A stretch of DNA of 64,000 nucleotides from Aeromicrobium sp. Leaf350 (GCF_916858655.1 NZ_CAKASL010000002.1:1-64000), one strand, 5' to 3'; positions 7,938-16,814 are shown, counted from the first letter of the stretch. The notes: generated from the sequence alone by a model not told the origin. Program-made: numbers and translations.

Positions 7938-9088
7938 GTGAGGTTCTCGCCGGAGGACGGGTCGAACAGGTGCATCTGGTCGGTGTCGATGAACAGCGTG
8001 GTGTGCTCGCCGTCCTCGCCCTTGCTGGCCGCGTCGAGCGACACGACGAGCTGGGTGCGCAGGGACTCGCCGTCGGACTCGCGGGCCAGCTCGCGCAGCT
8101 GGTCCTGCACCTGGGGCTCGGCCTCGTACGGCACGTAGGCGTACTGCTGGTCGCCCAGCCACTCGCGGACGTCGATCGTGGCCTTGAAGGTGCGGGCCTG
8201 GTCGACCGAGTCGGCGCCGATGACCGAGACGTCCTCGAAGTGCTCGGGCCGGATGCCCGCCATCAGCAGGCCCTTGCCCTCGGTGCGCTCGGCCTTGGCC
8301 GCCGGCAGCGGGAAGGTGCCGAACGGCAGGGTGACCTGGCCGTTCTCGACCGTCGCGGGCAGGAAGTTCATGGGCGGTGAGCCGATGAACCCGGCGACGA
8401 ACAGGTTGACGGGCTGCTCGTAGAGCTCGCGCGGGGTGGCGAGCTGCTGGAGGATGCCGCGCTTCATGACAGCCACGCGGTCGCCCAGGGTCATGGCCTC
8501 GGTCTGGTCGTGCGTCACGTAGACCGTGGTGATGCCGAGCTTCTTCTGCAGGCGCGCGATCTCGGTGCGCATCTGGCCACGCAGCTTCGCGTCGAGGTTC
8601 GACAGCGGCTCGTCGAACAGGAACGCGTCGGCCTCGCGCACGATCGCACGACCCATCGCGACGCGCTGACGCTGACCGCCCGAGAGGTTGGCCGGCTTGC
8701 GCTCCAGGTGCTCGTCGAGGTCGAGCGTCTTGCTCGCCTCACGCACCTTCTCGTCGATCTCCTTCTCCGGCCGCTTCTGCAGGCGCAGCGGGAACGCGAT
8801 GTTCTCGTACACCGACAGGTGGGGGTAGAGGGCGTAGTTCTGGAACACCATCGACAGGTTGCGGTCGCGCGGAGCCAGGTCGTTGACCCGCTTGCCGCCG
8901 ATCACCATGTCGCCGCCGGAGATGTCCTCCAGGCCGACGATCATGCGCAGCAGGGTCGACTTCCCGCAGCCCGACGGGCCGACCAGGATCAGGAACTCCC
9001 CGTCGGCGACGTCGATGCTGACGTCGTTCACGGCCGGGAAGCCGTCGCCGTACTTCTTGACGATGTTCTTCATCTCGATGGTGGCCAT
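7925..9088 (-). CDS. Sugar ABC transporter ATP-binding protein (MsiK/UgpC/AglK type)
   Basis: The 387-residue cytoplasmic ATPase energises uptake by the adjacent permeases. Walker A GPSGCGKST is at 37-45, the Q-loop near 83, signature LSGGQ at 135-139 and Walker B FLFDE at 156-160. After about residue 235 comes the TOBE/MalK-type regulatory domain (FIGSPPMNFLPA, GIRPEHF). Such proteins often serve several sugar importers in actinobacteria. It is last in the minus-strand alpha-glucoside operon, 3 bp after the second permease, which argues for a dedicated AglK role. Confidence 0.93.
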   Translation of the reverse strand: MATIEMKNIVKKYGDGFPAVNDVSIDVADGEFLILVGPSGCGKSTLLRMIVGLEDISGGDMVIGGKRVNDLAPRDRNLSMVFQNYALYPHLSVYENIAFPLRLQKRPEKEIDEKVREASKTLDLDEHLERKPANLSGGQRQRVAMGRAIVREADAFLFDEPLSNLDAKLRGQMRTEIARLQKKLGITTVYVTHDQTEAMTLGDRVAVMKRGILQQLATPRELYEQPVNLFVAGFIGSPPMNFLPATVENGQVTLPFGTFPLPAAKAERTEGKGLLMAGIRPEHFEDVSVIGADSVDQARTFKATIDVREWLGDQQYAYVPYEAEPQVQDQLRELARESDGESLRTQLVVSLDAASKGEDGEHTTLFIDTDQMHLFDPSSGENLTVNA

Positions 9089-9091
9089 GGA

Positions 9092-9952
9092 TCAACCCTT
9101 CACTGCGCCGGCGGTCAGGCCGGCGACGATCTTGCGCTGGAAGAACAGGACGAGGACGACGATGGGGACGGTGGCGACCACCGCACCCGCGGCCAGCAGC
9201 GACGCCGGCCGGTTGAACGGATCGGCACCGACGAAGAACGACAGTGCAGCGGGGATGGGGCGGGCGTTCTCGGTGGAGGTCAGCGAGATGCCGAAGACGA
9301 AGTCGTTCCACGCGAAGAAGAACGTCAGGATCGCGGCGGTGAAGACGCCCGGTGCGGCCAGCGGCACGATGACCTTGCGGAACGCCTGCCACGACGTCGC
9401 GCCGTCGACCTGCGCCGCCTGCTCCATCTCCCACGGGATCTCGCGGAAGAACGCCGAGAGCGTCCAGATCGCGAGCGGCAGCGTGAACGAGATGTACGGG
9501 ATGATCAGGCCGTACCAGGTGTCGTAGAGGCCGATCGTGCGCCACATGTCGAACAGCGGGCCCACGAGCGAGACCACCGGGAACATCGCGATCACGAGCG
9601 CGGTGGTCAGGACGAACTTCTTGCCCTTGAACTCCAGGCGCGCGATCGCGTACGCCGCGAGCGTAGCGATCGCGACCGACAGGATCGTCGCGCTGAGCGA
9701 GACGACCGCGGAGTTGCGGATGGCGAGCAGGAAGTCGCCGTCCTGCAGCACCTGGCGGTAGTTGTCGAACCCGGCTCCGCCGCCGTCGGCCGGCAGGAAG
9801 CCCGGGCTGCCGTTCGTGACGGCCTGCTGCGACTTGAACGACAGCGAGACGATCCAGACGACCGGCAGCAGGCACCACCCGAGCACGAGCGCCACGCCGA
9901 CGCCCATGCCCACGCGCTGGGCGCGCTCCTTGTTCTTCCCTGTCAGTGCCAT
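9092..9952 (-). CDS. Carbohydrate ABC transporter permease (AglG/MalG type)
   Basis: A 286-residue inner-membrane permease with six predicted helices and the EAA loop EQAAQVDGATSWQAFRKVIVPLAAPG near residues 175-200, which docks on the ATPase. The long periplasmic stretch after TM1 and the end FFQRKIVAGLTAGAVKG are typical of the CUT1 MalG-like subunit. The ATG is one base from the stop of the preceding permease, so translation is coupled. With the other permease it forms the pore of the alpha-glucoside importer. Confidence 0.92.
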   Translation of the reverse strand: MALTGKNKERAQRVGMGVGVALVLGWCLLPVVWIVSLSFKSQQAVTNGSPGFLPADGGGAGFDNYRQVLQDGDFLLAIRNSAVVSLSATILSVAIATLAAYAIARLEFKGKKFVLTTALVIAMFPVVSLVGPLFDMWRTIGLYDTWYGLIIPYISFTLPLAIWTLSAFFREIPWEMEQAAQVDGATSWQAFRKVIVPLAAPGVFTAAILTFFFAWNDFVFGISLTSTENARPIPAALSFFVGADPFNRPASLLAAGAVVATVPIVVLVLFFQRKIVAGLTAGAVKG

Positions 9953-9953
9953 G

Positions 9954-10901
9954 TCAGCTCTCCTGCCTGGCGTCGGCGAGATTGACCCGGAACAGCTTCA
10001 CGATGACGAACGCCACCACGAGCACCGAGAGGAACAGCAGCACCGACAGGGCTGAGCCGATGCCCAGCTGGAACTGCTCGACCACCTGCCGATACGTCAG
10101 GAACGAGATGGACTCGGTGCCGTTGGCGCCGGCGGTCATCACGAAGATGTTGTCGAAGATGCGGTAGGCGTCGAGGGCGCGGAACAGCACGGCCACCATG
10201 ATCGCGCCGCGCATGTTCGGCAGGATCACCTTGAACAGCCGCTGGAACCACGTGGCGCCGTCGACCTTGGCGGCCTCGATCATGTCTTCCGAGACCTGCG
10301 CGAGGCCGGCCAGCAGCAGCAGCGACATGAATGGCGTCGTCTTCCAGATCTCCGACGCCATGATCGCGATCATCGAGGAGTCGTACTGGGCGAACCAGTT
10401 GAAGTCATCGCCGATGAACGGCAGCCAGCCGTTGACGAAGCCGTTGTTGTTGGAGAAGGCGAACTGCCAGGCGAAGCCCGACACGACGGTGATGACGCCG
10501 TAGGGGATCAGGATCGAGGTGCGCACCACGCCGCGGGCGAAGATCAGGCGGTGCATCACGAGCGCGAAGGCGAAGCCGATCACGAGCTCGAAGAAGACCG
10601 TCACGACCATGATCAGCACGGTGTTGCCGGTGTCCTGCCAGAACAACGGGTCGCTCAGCGCGGTGCCGTAGTTCGAGAGCCCGACGAACTCGCGGTCGTC
10701 CGGCGCCGAGAGCGAGTAGCTGAACAGCGAGAGGTACAGCGCGCGCAGCATCGGGAAGGCGGTGACCAGCAGCATCAGCACGAGCGCAGGGGCGACGAGC
10801 TTGCGCGCCAGGTTGGTCTCGGCCCGCGACCGCTCGGACTCGACGGGCTTGGCCGCCTTCGCCCTGCCCTTGTCCTTGGTGGGCTTCGTCATCACGCTCA
10901 C
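9954..10901 (-). CDS. Sugar ABC transporter permease (AglF/MalF type)
   Basis: A 315-residue CUT1 permease. A basic N-terminal tail (KPTKDKGRAKAAK) precedes TM1 near 32-55. The EAA motif region reads EAAKVDGATWFQRLFKVILPNMRG near residue 215. Its ATG overlaps the stop of the binding-protein gene by 4 bp (ATGA), so both are on one transcript. It partners with the downstream MalG-like subunit. Sequence style and the neighbouring GH13 enzyme point to alpha-glucosides, though the exact sugar cannot be read from sequence. Confidence 0.92.
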   Translation of the reverse strand: MSVMTKPTKDKGRAKAAKPVESERSRAETNLARKLVAPALVLMLLVTAFPMLRALYLSLFSYSLSAPDDREFVGLSNYGTALSDPLFWQDTGNTVLIMVVTVFFELVIGFAFALVMHRLIFARGVVRTSILIPYGVITVVSGFAWQFAFSNNNGFVNGWLPFIGDDFNWFAQYDSSMIAIMASEIWKTTPFMSLLLLAGLAQVSEDMIEAAKVDGATWFQRLFKVILPNMRGAIMVAVLFRALDAYRIFDNIFVMTAGANGTESISFLTYRQVVEQFQLGIGSALSVLLFLSVLVVAFVIVKLFRVNLADARQES

Positions 10902-12220
10902 AGCAGCGCCTCTCCGCTCAGGACGGCCTGGAGGAACTCGGCCGACCGCTGGGGGGTGGTGTCCGGGTCGACCGAGGTCGGCGAGTGCCAGCGCGACTGG
11001 ATCGCGCTCGAGATCTGGCTGTAGTACGCGCTCTGCGGACGCGGACCGCCGGTGTCGACGCTCTGGCTGAAGAGGTCGAGCAGGTCGGCCGGGTAGGCCT
11101 CCGCGAGCTCGGGGGAGTCGTAGACCGACTGGCGCGAGGGCATGAGGCCCTCGTTGACCGCGAGCGCCGTCTGGGCCTCCGGGCTCGTCACGCAGGCGGC
11201 TGCCTCCTGGGCGAACTCCAGGTTGTCGGAGTAGGCGCCGACGCCGATCGTGATGCCGCCGATGGGGGGCCGCGACTCCTCGCCGGCCTCGGTCTGCGGG
11301 TACCGCGTGTAGCCGAGGTCCTCGAGCTGGCTCTCGTCGGCCGGACCGCCCGGGTCGCCGACCTGGCCGGCGTAGTTCTGGTAGACGAAGGTCCAGTTCG
11401 TCATGAACTCGCCGGGGCCGTCCTCGGGGTACATCTGGCCGAGGCTCGTGCCCTCGTTGGAGGTCGTGAAGTCGGCCTGCGCCGCCCCGGAGTCGGCGAG
11501 CTTCTGGATGACGGCCGCGGCCGCCTTGCCGGCGTCGGAGTCGATCGTGACCTTCGCGTCACGGCCGTCCTCGACCGTGTCGGGATCGAGGATGTCGCCG
11601 CCGGCGCCCTGGATGAGGGCGTTGATCCAGACGACGTAGGCCTCGTACTTGTTGGCCTGCACGCCGACCGTGGCGTCCTGCGACGCGGCGGCGTCGATGA
11701 CCTGGTCCCACGTGACGGGCTTGGTCATGTCGAGCCCGGCGGCCTCGGCCAGCGACTTGCGGTACCAAAGGAGCTGCGTGTTCGACCACTGCGGAGCGGC
11801 GACGACCTCGTCCTCCCACTGCACGGTCTGGGCCGCGCCCTCGAGCACGTCGTCGTCGAGCACCTGGTCGGCGAGGTCGCCCGTAAAGGGCTCGAGCCAA
11901 CCGGCGCTGGCGAACTCCGGCACGAACACGGGATCGAGGCTCATCAGGTCGGTCGAGCTGTCGCCGGCCGCGAGGCGGCGAGCGAGCTGCGTGCGCTGGT
12001 CGGTGGCGCTGGAGGGGAGCAGCTGGATCTCGATGTCGTACTCGTCGGTGCTGCAGTCCTCGGCGAGCTGGTTCAGCGTGTCCTGGCCGTCGGGGTTGAT
12101 GTACCAGTTCAGCGTCGGCTTGCCGCCGCCTCCACCGCAGGCCGTGAGCAACGTGCCGGTCAGCACGAGGCAGGCCGCGACGGCCAGTCCCCGGCGTCGT
12201 CGTGGATGACGAGCGTCCAT
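10898..12220 (-). CDS. Alpha-glucoside ABC transporter substrate-binding lipoprotein (AglE type)
   Basis: A 440-residue exported lipoprotein. The signal peptide has a basic start (RHPRRRR), a hydrophobic core and the lipobox LLTAC with lipid-attached Cys28, followed by a Gly run. The mature part is a family-1 extracellular solute-binding fold (LNWYINPDGQDTLNQLAEDC, then FVPEFASAGWLEPF). The ATG at 12220 was chosen because GGAGGG stands five bases upstream; a longer frame adds 16 residues before it. It captures the sugar outside the cell for the two permeases downstream. A GTTAACGT motif lies 52 bp upstream, as it does before the GH13 gene. Confidence 0.9.
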   Translation of the reverse strand: MDARHPRRRRGLAVAACLVLTGTLLTACGGGGGKPTLNWYINPDGQDTLNQLAEDCSTDEYDIEIQLLPSSATDQRTQLARRLAAGDSSTDLMSLDPVFVPEFASAGWLEPFTGDLADQVLDDDVLEGAAQTVQWEDEVVAAPQWSNTQLLWYRKSLAEAAGLDMTKPVTWDQVIDAAASQDATVGVQANKYEAYVVWINALIQGAGGDILDPDTVEDGRDAKVTIDSDAGKAAAAVIQKLADSGAAQADFTTSNEGTSLGQMYPEDGPGEFMTNWTFVYQNYAGQVGDPGGPADESQLEDLGYTRYPQTEAGEESRPPIGGITIGVGAYSDNLEFAQEAAACVTSPEAQTALAVNEGLMPSRQSVYDSPELAEAYPADLLDLFSQSVDTGGPRPQSAYYSQISSAIQSRWHSPTSVDPDTTPQRSAEFLQAVLSGEALL

Positions 12221-12271
12221 GGTTCCCTCCCCGATTCCGCGACCGGGTGTGCTCCCCGTCACGGTCATCGC

Positions 12272-12279
12272 ACGTTAAC
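12272..12279 (-). promoter_or_regulatory. GTTAACGT motif upstream of binding-protein gene
   Basis: On the minus strand GTTAACGT contains TAACGT, a possible -10 (TANNNT). The identical octamer lies directly before the GH13 start (14047-14054), so it may be a shared operator or promoter element of the two halves of the alpha-glucoside system. No LacI-type regulator is in the window. The remainder of the 130-bp gap (12221-12350) shows nothing else clear. Confidence 0.35.
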
Positions 12280-12350
12280 GCCGCCTGAAGACACCCGCAA
12301 CAGCGCGGTCATCGGTGCAGGTCAGCGACTGGTCGGGGCCACGAACGGAA

Positions 12351-14039
12351 TCAGGTACCGCTCAGCAACCACGCCGTCGTGTCGGTCGGGACGGCGCCGT
12401 CCGCAGTGAGGGGGCCCGAGACGACCGCGACCTCCAGGTGGTCCGGAACGGGGACCGGTTCGGGCCCGAGGTTGGTCAGCACGAGGGTCGGGCCCACGTC
12501 GCTCGCGATCTCGAGGGCCAGCACGTCCGGACCGTAACCGTCGGTCCAGGTGAGCGTGCCGCGACCGAGCCCCCGCTCACGCCGGAGCCGGAGCAGGGCG
12601 CGGTAGAGCTCGAGCGTCGATCCGTCCACGCCGTCCTGCCGGTCGGCCGCGAGCTCGCGGTAGGCCTCGGGCTGCGGCAGCCACGACGCACCGCTCGGGC
12701 CGAATCCGTACGACGGCAGGTCGGCCTCCCAGGGAATCGGCACCCGGCAGCCGTCACGGCCGCGGGAGGTGTGGCCGGAGCGCTCCCACGTGGGGTCCTG
12801 ACGCGCCTCGTCCGGCAGCTGCGTGGCCTCGGGCAGTCCGAGCTCCTCGCCCTGGTACAGGTACGCCGACCCGGGCAGCGCCAGCATCAGCGCGGTCGCC
12901 GCGCGGGCCCGACGCAGGCCGAGGGCGGTGTCGGGCTGCGGATCGTCGGCCCCGATGCCCTCGATGCGCAGGTGTCCGGGCTGCTGGGGGTAGCCCAGGC
13001 GGGTCGCGTGGCGCACGACGTCGTGGTTCGAGAGCACCCACGTCTGCGGCGCACCGACCTCGGCCACGGCCGCCAGGCCCTCGTCGATCGAGGCGCGGAG
13101 GTCGTCGGGGAGCCACGGCGTCATGAGGAAGGCGAAGTTGAACGACTGGTGCAGCTCGTCGGGGCGCACGTACTTCGCCAGCGACTCCAGGGGCAGCACC
13201 CAGGCCTCGGCGCACAGGATCCGGTCACGGTCCTCGCCCGGAACGCCGTACTCCTCGACGAGGCGTCGCCAGCGGCGGTAGACGTCGTGCACGCCCGGCT
13301 GGTCGAACATGGGCTGCAGGGCCGTCGGCTCGTTCGCGCTGTCGAACTCCGCGGGACCGTCGGGCAGCCCCTCGGCCTTGACCAGTCCGTGGGCCACGTC
13401 GATCCGGAACCCGTCGACGCCACGGTCGAGCCAGAACCGCAGCACGTCGTCGAGCTCGTCGTGCACCTCCGGGTTGGTCCAGTCGAGGTCGGGCTGGGAC
13501 GTGTCGAACAGGTGCAGGTACCACTGCCCGGGGGTGCCGTCGGACTCGGCGATGCGGGTCCAGGCGGGACCGCCGAACATGCTCTGCCAGTTGTTCGGCG
13601 GCTGGTCGCCGTGCTCGCCACGGCCCTCGCGGAAGAGGTATCGGGCGCGCTCGGGGCTGCCGGGCGGCGAGGCGAGCGCCGCCTGGAACCACACGTGTGC
13701 GTTCGAGGTGTGGTTCGGCACGATGTCGACGACGATCCGCAGCCCGAGGTCGTGGGCGCGGGCGACCAGGGCGTCGGCGTCCTCGAGGGTGCCGAAGATC
13801 GGGTCGACGTCGCGGAAGTCCGCCACGTCGTAGCCCGCGTCGTGCTGGGGCGAGGTGTAGAACGGCGAGAGCCACACGGCGTCGACGCCCAGCGCGGCCA
13901 GGTGGTCGAGGCGGGCCGTGATGCCCGGCAGGTCGCCGATCCCGTCGCCGTCCGCGTCGGCCCACGACCGCGGGTAGACCTGGTAGATCACGGCGTTACG
14001 CCACCAGGGCGTCTGGCTGCTGCTGGGGCCTCCGGACAT
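12351..14039 (-). CDS. GH13 alpha-glucosidase (AglA-like)
   Basis: A 562-residue cytoplasmic alpha-amylase-family enzyme that hydrolyses short alpha-glucosides such as maltose, sucrose or trehalose-type sugars brought in by the adjacent transporter. GH13 regions are in order: DIVPNH (105-110), GFRIDVAHG with nucleophile Asp214, LCAEAWV with acid/base Glu278, and SNHD (337-340). There is no signal peptide. The ATG at 14039 (before SGGPSSSQTPWWRNAVIYQVYPRS) fits the family N-terminus; upstream in-frame starts run into ndk. Only 19 bp separate it from the divergent ndk start. Gene order A-E-F-G-K resembles the rhizobial agl operon. Confidence 0.93.
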   Translation of the reverse strand: MSGGPSSSQTPWWRNAVIYQVYPRSWADADGDGIGDLPGITARLDHLAALGVDAVWLSPFYTSPQHDAGYDVADFRDVDPIFGTLEDADALVARAHDLGLRIVVDIVPNHTSNAHVWFQAALASPPGSPERARYLFREGRGEHGDQPPNNWQSMFGGPAWTRIAESDGTPGQWYLHLFDTSQPDLDWTNPEVHDELDDVLRFWLDRGVDGFRIDVAHGLVKAEGLPDGPAEFDSANEPTALQPMFDQPGVHDVYRRWRRLVEEYGVPGEDRDRILCAEAWVLPLESLAKYVRPDELHQSFNFAFLMTPWLPDDLRASIDEGLAAVAEVGAPQTWVLSNHDVVRHATRLGYPQQPGHLRIEGIGADDPQPDTALGLRRARAATALMLALPGSAYLYQGEELGLPEATQLPDEARQDPTWERSGHTSRGRDGCRVPIPWEADLPSYGFGPSGASWLPQPEAYRELAADRQDGVDGSTLELYRALLRLRRERGLGRGTLTWTDGYGPDVLALEIASDVGPTLVLTNLGPEPVPVPDHLEVAVVSGPLTADGAVPTDTTAWLLSGT

Positions 14040-14045
14040 GCCCGC

Positions 14046-14058
14046 TACGTTAACCGTC
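14046..14058. promoter_or_regulatory. Overlapping divergent promoters of ndk and GH13
   Basis: The 19-bp gap between the two starts holds TACGTT (14046-14051), a -10 box seven bases before the ndk ATG. On the other strand it holds TAACGT within GTTAACGT (14047-14054), eight bases before the GH13 ATG. Both transcripts would be leaderless or nearly so, and their RNA polymerase sites overlap. Confidence 0.45.
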
Positions 14059-14466
14059 ATGAGCCAGCGCACCCTCGTCCTCATCAAGCCCGACGCCGTC
14101 CGCCGTGGCCTGGTCGGGGAGATCCTCGGCCGCTACGAGGCCAAGGGGCTCACGATCGTGGCTCTCGAGCACCGGGCCATCGACGCCGAGATGGCCGACG
14201 CGCACTACGCCGAGCACGTCGAGCAGCCCTGGTACCCGCCGCTGCGCGAGTTCGCGGTGTCCGGTCCGCTGGTCTCGCTCGTGCTCGAGGGCGACGAGGC
14301 GATCGCCGTCGTGCGCCTGCTCAACGGCAAGACCGACGGCCGCGTGGCCGACCCGGGCACGATCCGCGGCGACCTGTCGCTCTCGAACCGCGAGAACCTG
14401 GTGCACGCCTCGGACTCCGAGGAGTCTTCCGCGCGCGAGATCGCGCTCTGGTTCCCCTCCCTCTGA
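14059..14466 (+). CDS. ndk: Nucleoside diphosphate kinase
   Basis: A 135-residue cytoplasmic enzyme transferring the gamma-phosphate of ATP to nucleoside diphosphates through phospho-His116 in NLVHASDS. The N-terminal TLVLIKPDAVRRGL, the RLLNGKTDGRVADPGTIRGD loop and the C-terminal EIALWFP are classical Ndk segments, and the length is complete. The ATG at 14059 is preceded by TACGTT, suggesting leaderless expression. It normally follows folC-DUF4233 in related genomes; here about 8 kb of sugar-uptake and small genes intervene. A GPP34 reading frame runs antisense through its 3' two thirds. Confidence 0.97.
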   Translation: MSQRTLVLIKPDAVRRGLVGEILGRYEAKGLTIVALEHRAIDAEMADAHYAEHVEQPWYPPLREFAVSGPLVSLVLEGDEAIAVVRLLNGKTDGRVADPGTIRGDLSLSNRENLVHASDSEESSAREIALWFPSL

Positions 14467-15038
14467 GCAGAGACGCCTGACCTCAGGTCGTCGTGCTCGT
14501 CACGACCGCGACGGTGGACGCCGCTGGCCGACACCAGCGCCGCGATCGCCGCCGTCCTCGCGTCCTGCACGGGCCCGCCCTCCAGCAGGTCCGCGACCCG
14601 CCGCCGCATCACGCTCTCGTGGCGGCCGTCGGCCACCGGCAGTCGCGTGGTGGGGAACAGGCGCAGGAAGCGGCCCGACTCGCGCCGAATGAGTCCCCGT
14701 TCGACCAGGCGGTCGATGACCGGTTCGCGCAGGTTCGCCCCGATGCCGATCAGCAGCGGCATGACCCGCTGCGGCTTCTCGTCGACGGTCTCGAGGGCCT
14801 CTCGGAGGACGGGATCGCTGATCGGGTCCCCGTCGAGGGCACGCACGAGCGGCCCGTTCAGAGCACTGCGCCAGCCCTTCTCCTGCTCGTCGATCTCGAC
14901 GCGGCCCCGCAGGGCGAGGTCGACCAGCACGGCCCCGCCGAGCACGTAGTGCAGCGTGCCGGCGCCGGCGATCGCCCCGGAGCTGTCGTCGAGCAGCAAC
15001 AGCATGACGTCCTCGACGATCAGTGTCTCGTCCTGCAT
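14205..15038 (-). CDS. GPP34-family protein with abnormal C-terminus
   Basis: The first 173 of 277 residues match the GPP34 (Golgi phosphoprotein 3-like) family, with MLLLLDDSSGAIAGAGTLHYVLGGAVLVDLAL at the start and ARTAAIAALVSASGV near 160-174. These proteins bind phosphoinositide-type lipids in eukaryotes; the bacterial role is unknown. The usual last 40-50 residues (a basic EGDW-type segment) are absent. The frame instead continues as low-complexity sequence antisense to ndk. The gene may be truncated, frameshifted near 14520, or genuinely extended. The start has AGAGGA upstream. The response-regulator gene ends 14 bp upstream on the same strand, so they may share a transcript. Confidence 0.65.
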   Translation of the reverse strand: MQDETLIVEDVMLLLLDDSSGAIAGAGTLHYVLGGAVLVDLALRGRVEIDEQEKGWRSALNGPLVRALDGDPISDPVLREALETVDEKPQRVMPLLIGIGANLREPVIDRLVERGLIRRESGRFLRLFPTTRLPVADGRHESVMRRRVADLLEGGPVQDARTAAIAALVSASGVHRRGRDEHDDLRSGVSAQREGNQSAISRAEDSSESEACTRFSRFESDRSPRIVPGSATRPSVLPLSRRTTAIASSPSSTSETSGPDTANSRSGGYQGCSTCSA

Positions 15039-15051
15039 CGGAGTTCCTCTC

Positions 15052-15654
15052 CTAGAGCCAGTCGTGCTCGCGGGCGTAGCGCGCCGCTGCGTGCCGGGTG
15101 CTCGTCTGCGTCTTCTGCATCGCGTTCGACAGGTAGTTCCGCACGGTCCCCTCCGCGAGGTGCAGCTGCGCCGCGATCTCCGCGACCGAGTAGCCGTCGC
15201 GGGTCACGCGCAGCACGTCGAGCTCGCGGTCGGTCAAGGGGCAGTCGTCCATGACCGCCATCGCCGAGACCTCCGGGTCGATCCAGCGCTTGCCCGCGTG
15301 CAGCATCCCGACGACCGAGGCGATGTGTGCCGGCTCGGCCGACTTGCTGACGAATCCCTGGATGCCCAGGGCGAGTGCGCGGCGCAGCACGCCCGGCCGC
15401 GCGTGACGGGTGAGCATCAGGACGACCTGCTCCGGCAGCTCGCGGCGCACCTGCTCGACCGCGCCGAGGCCGTCCAGGCCCGGCATCTCGAGGTCGATCA
15501 CGAGCACGTCGGGGCGGTGCTCGAGCGTCGCGCGCACCGCATCGGTGCCGTCGACCGCCTCGGCGAGCACCGTCACGTCGCCGTCGATCGGCAGGAGGGC
15601 GGCGAGCGCCTTCCGCAGCAGGACCTCGTCGTCGGCGAGCACGACGCTCGTCAT
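15052..15654 (-). CDS. NarL/FixJ-family response regulator (DesR-like)
   Basis: The 200-residue transcription factor has a receiver domain (acidic pocket ADDE near 7-10, phospho-acceptor Asp54 in VLVIDLEMPG, Lys104) and a C-terminal LuxR-type HTH (LTDRELDVLRVTRDGYSVAEIAAQLHLAEGTVRNYLSNAMQKT). Its ATG overlaps the stop of the kinase gene by 4 bp, so the two form one operon and a cognate pair. The probable target is the divergent ABC-2 exporter next to the kinase, as in DesKR-type loci. Confidence 0.93.
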   Translation of the reverse strand: MTSVVLADDEVLLRKALAALLPIDGDVTVLAEAVDGTDAVRATLEHRPDVLVIDLEMPGLDGLGAVEQVRRELPEQVVLMLTRHARPGVLRRALALGIQGFVSKSAEPAHIASVVGMLHAGKRWIDPEVSAMAVMDDCPLTDRELDVLRVTRDGYSVAEIAAQLHLAEGTVRNYLSNAMQKTQTSTRHAAARYAREHDWL

Positions 15655-16814
15655 CGCGCCGCCCCTGACGCCGTGGGGAACCGGGCGACGGTCGAGAACC
15701 GACCGTGCTCGACGTCGACGCGCAGCTCGCCGCCGGCGTCGGCCACGCGGTGCTGCAACGTGCCGAGGCCGCTGAGCTCGGGCACCGACGTCAGGTCCGT
15801 CCCGTCGTTCACGATCGCGATGCCCTCGGCCGACAGCGTGATCTGCACGAGGTCGGCGCGTGCGTGACGCAGCACGTTGGTCGTGGTCTCGCGCAGCACC
15901 TGGGCGAGGAGCTCGCTGACCCGGGGATCGGCGTCCTCGGCGCGCTCGACGCGCACCCGGATGCCGGCGGCCTCGAACAGGTTCTTCGCATTCTCCAGCT
16001 CGGCCGTGAGGTTGAGGCGGCGCTGCGCGTGGGCGAGCTCCTTGGTCTGCGTGATCGTGTCGCCGACGAGCTCGTACGTCTCGCGGAGCTCCTGCTCGAC
16101 CTGGGCGGGATCGGTGTGGAGGAGCCGCTGGGCGAGGGCGATCTTGAGCTTCACGACGTGGAGCGTGTGGCCCTGGATGTCGTGCAGGTCGCTGGCGAAG
16201 CGGACGCGCTCGCGGGCCACGGCCAGCTCGGCCTCACGGTCCAGCGCCCACTCGAGGTCGGCGACCACGTCGTAGAACCGCTGGTTGGGGAACATGAGTC
16301 CGATGACACCGGCCGTGATGCCGGCCGGGAACAGCACGAAGGTCAGGAGGTCGGCGCGCAGGATCTCGTCCTCGAGCAGGAGACGCAGCACACCGATCCC
16401 GAGCACGTAGGAGACCGCCGCGACCGCGACCGCGAGGTGGTGGCGAGGCAGGCGCGGGATGACGTGCGACGCCACGAGCGTGAAGCCGAAGATCGCGCTG
16501 CCGGCGTCGGCGACCAGAGCGCCGTAGGCCCAGACGCCCGCCGCCACGACCACCAGCGGTACGGCCAGACGGCTCGTGAGGCGGTTGCTGATCCAGCGGA
16601 CGAAGGCGGCGAGCCCGGCGAGGACCCCGGCCCCGAGCACCACGACGTCGAGCGGTCCCCGGGCGTCGAGCCCGATCGAGAGCACCCCCGCGGCCGCGAT
16701 GAACGGCAGGAGCATCGTCAGGTTCAGGGAGCGCAGTCGGGCCTGGGCCCGCACGTCGTCGACCGGACCCGGCGTCCGCACCACGAGCGGGTCGCGGCGG
16801 AGCGGATCGGTCAT
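15651..16814 (-). CDS. Two-component sensor histidine kinase (HisKA_3, DesK-like)
   Basis: A 387-residue membrane kinase with about five or six hydrophobic segments between residues 33 and 175 and no large external sensor domain, suggesting it senses membrane state or a membrane-embedded ligand. HisKA_3 motif FASDLHDIQGHTLHVVK places the phospho-acceptor at His211; the ATPase domain follows (ETTTNVLRHARAD, GLGTLQHRVADAGGELRV). The ATG at 16814 was chosen as the closest fit to the family start; a longer frame upstream overlaps the divergent promoter. It phosphorylates the overlapping downstream regulator. Confidence 0.9.
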   Translation of the reverse strand: MTDPLRRDPLVVRTPGPVDDVRAQARLRSLNLTMLLPFIAAAGVLSIGLDARGPLDVVVLGAGVLAGLAAFVRWISNRLTSRLAVPLVVVAAGVWAYGALVADAGSAIFGFTLVASHVIPRLPRHHLAVAVAAVSYVLGIGVLRLLLEDEILRADLLTFVLFPAGITAGVIGLMFPNQRFYDVVADLEWALDREAELAVARERVRFASDLHDIQGHTLHVVKLKIALAQRLLHTDPAQVEQELRETYELVGDTITQTKELAHAQRRLNLTAELENAKNLFEAAGIRVRVERAEDADPRVSELLAQVLRETTTNVLRHARADLVQITLSAEGIAIVNDGTDLTSVPELSGLGTLQHRVADAGGELRVDVEHGRFSTVARFPTASGAAR

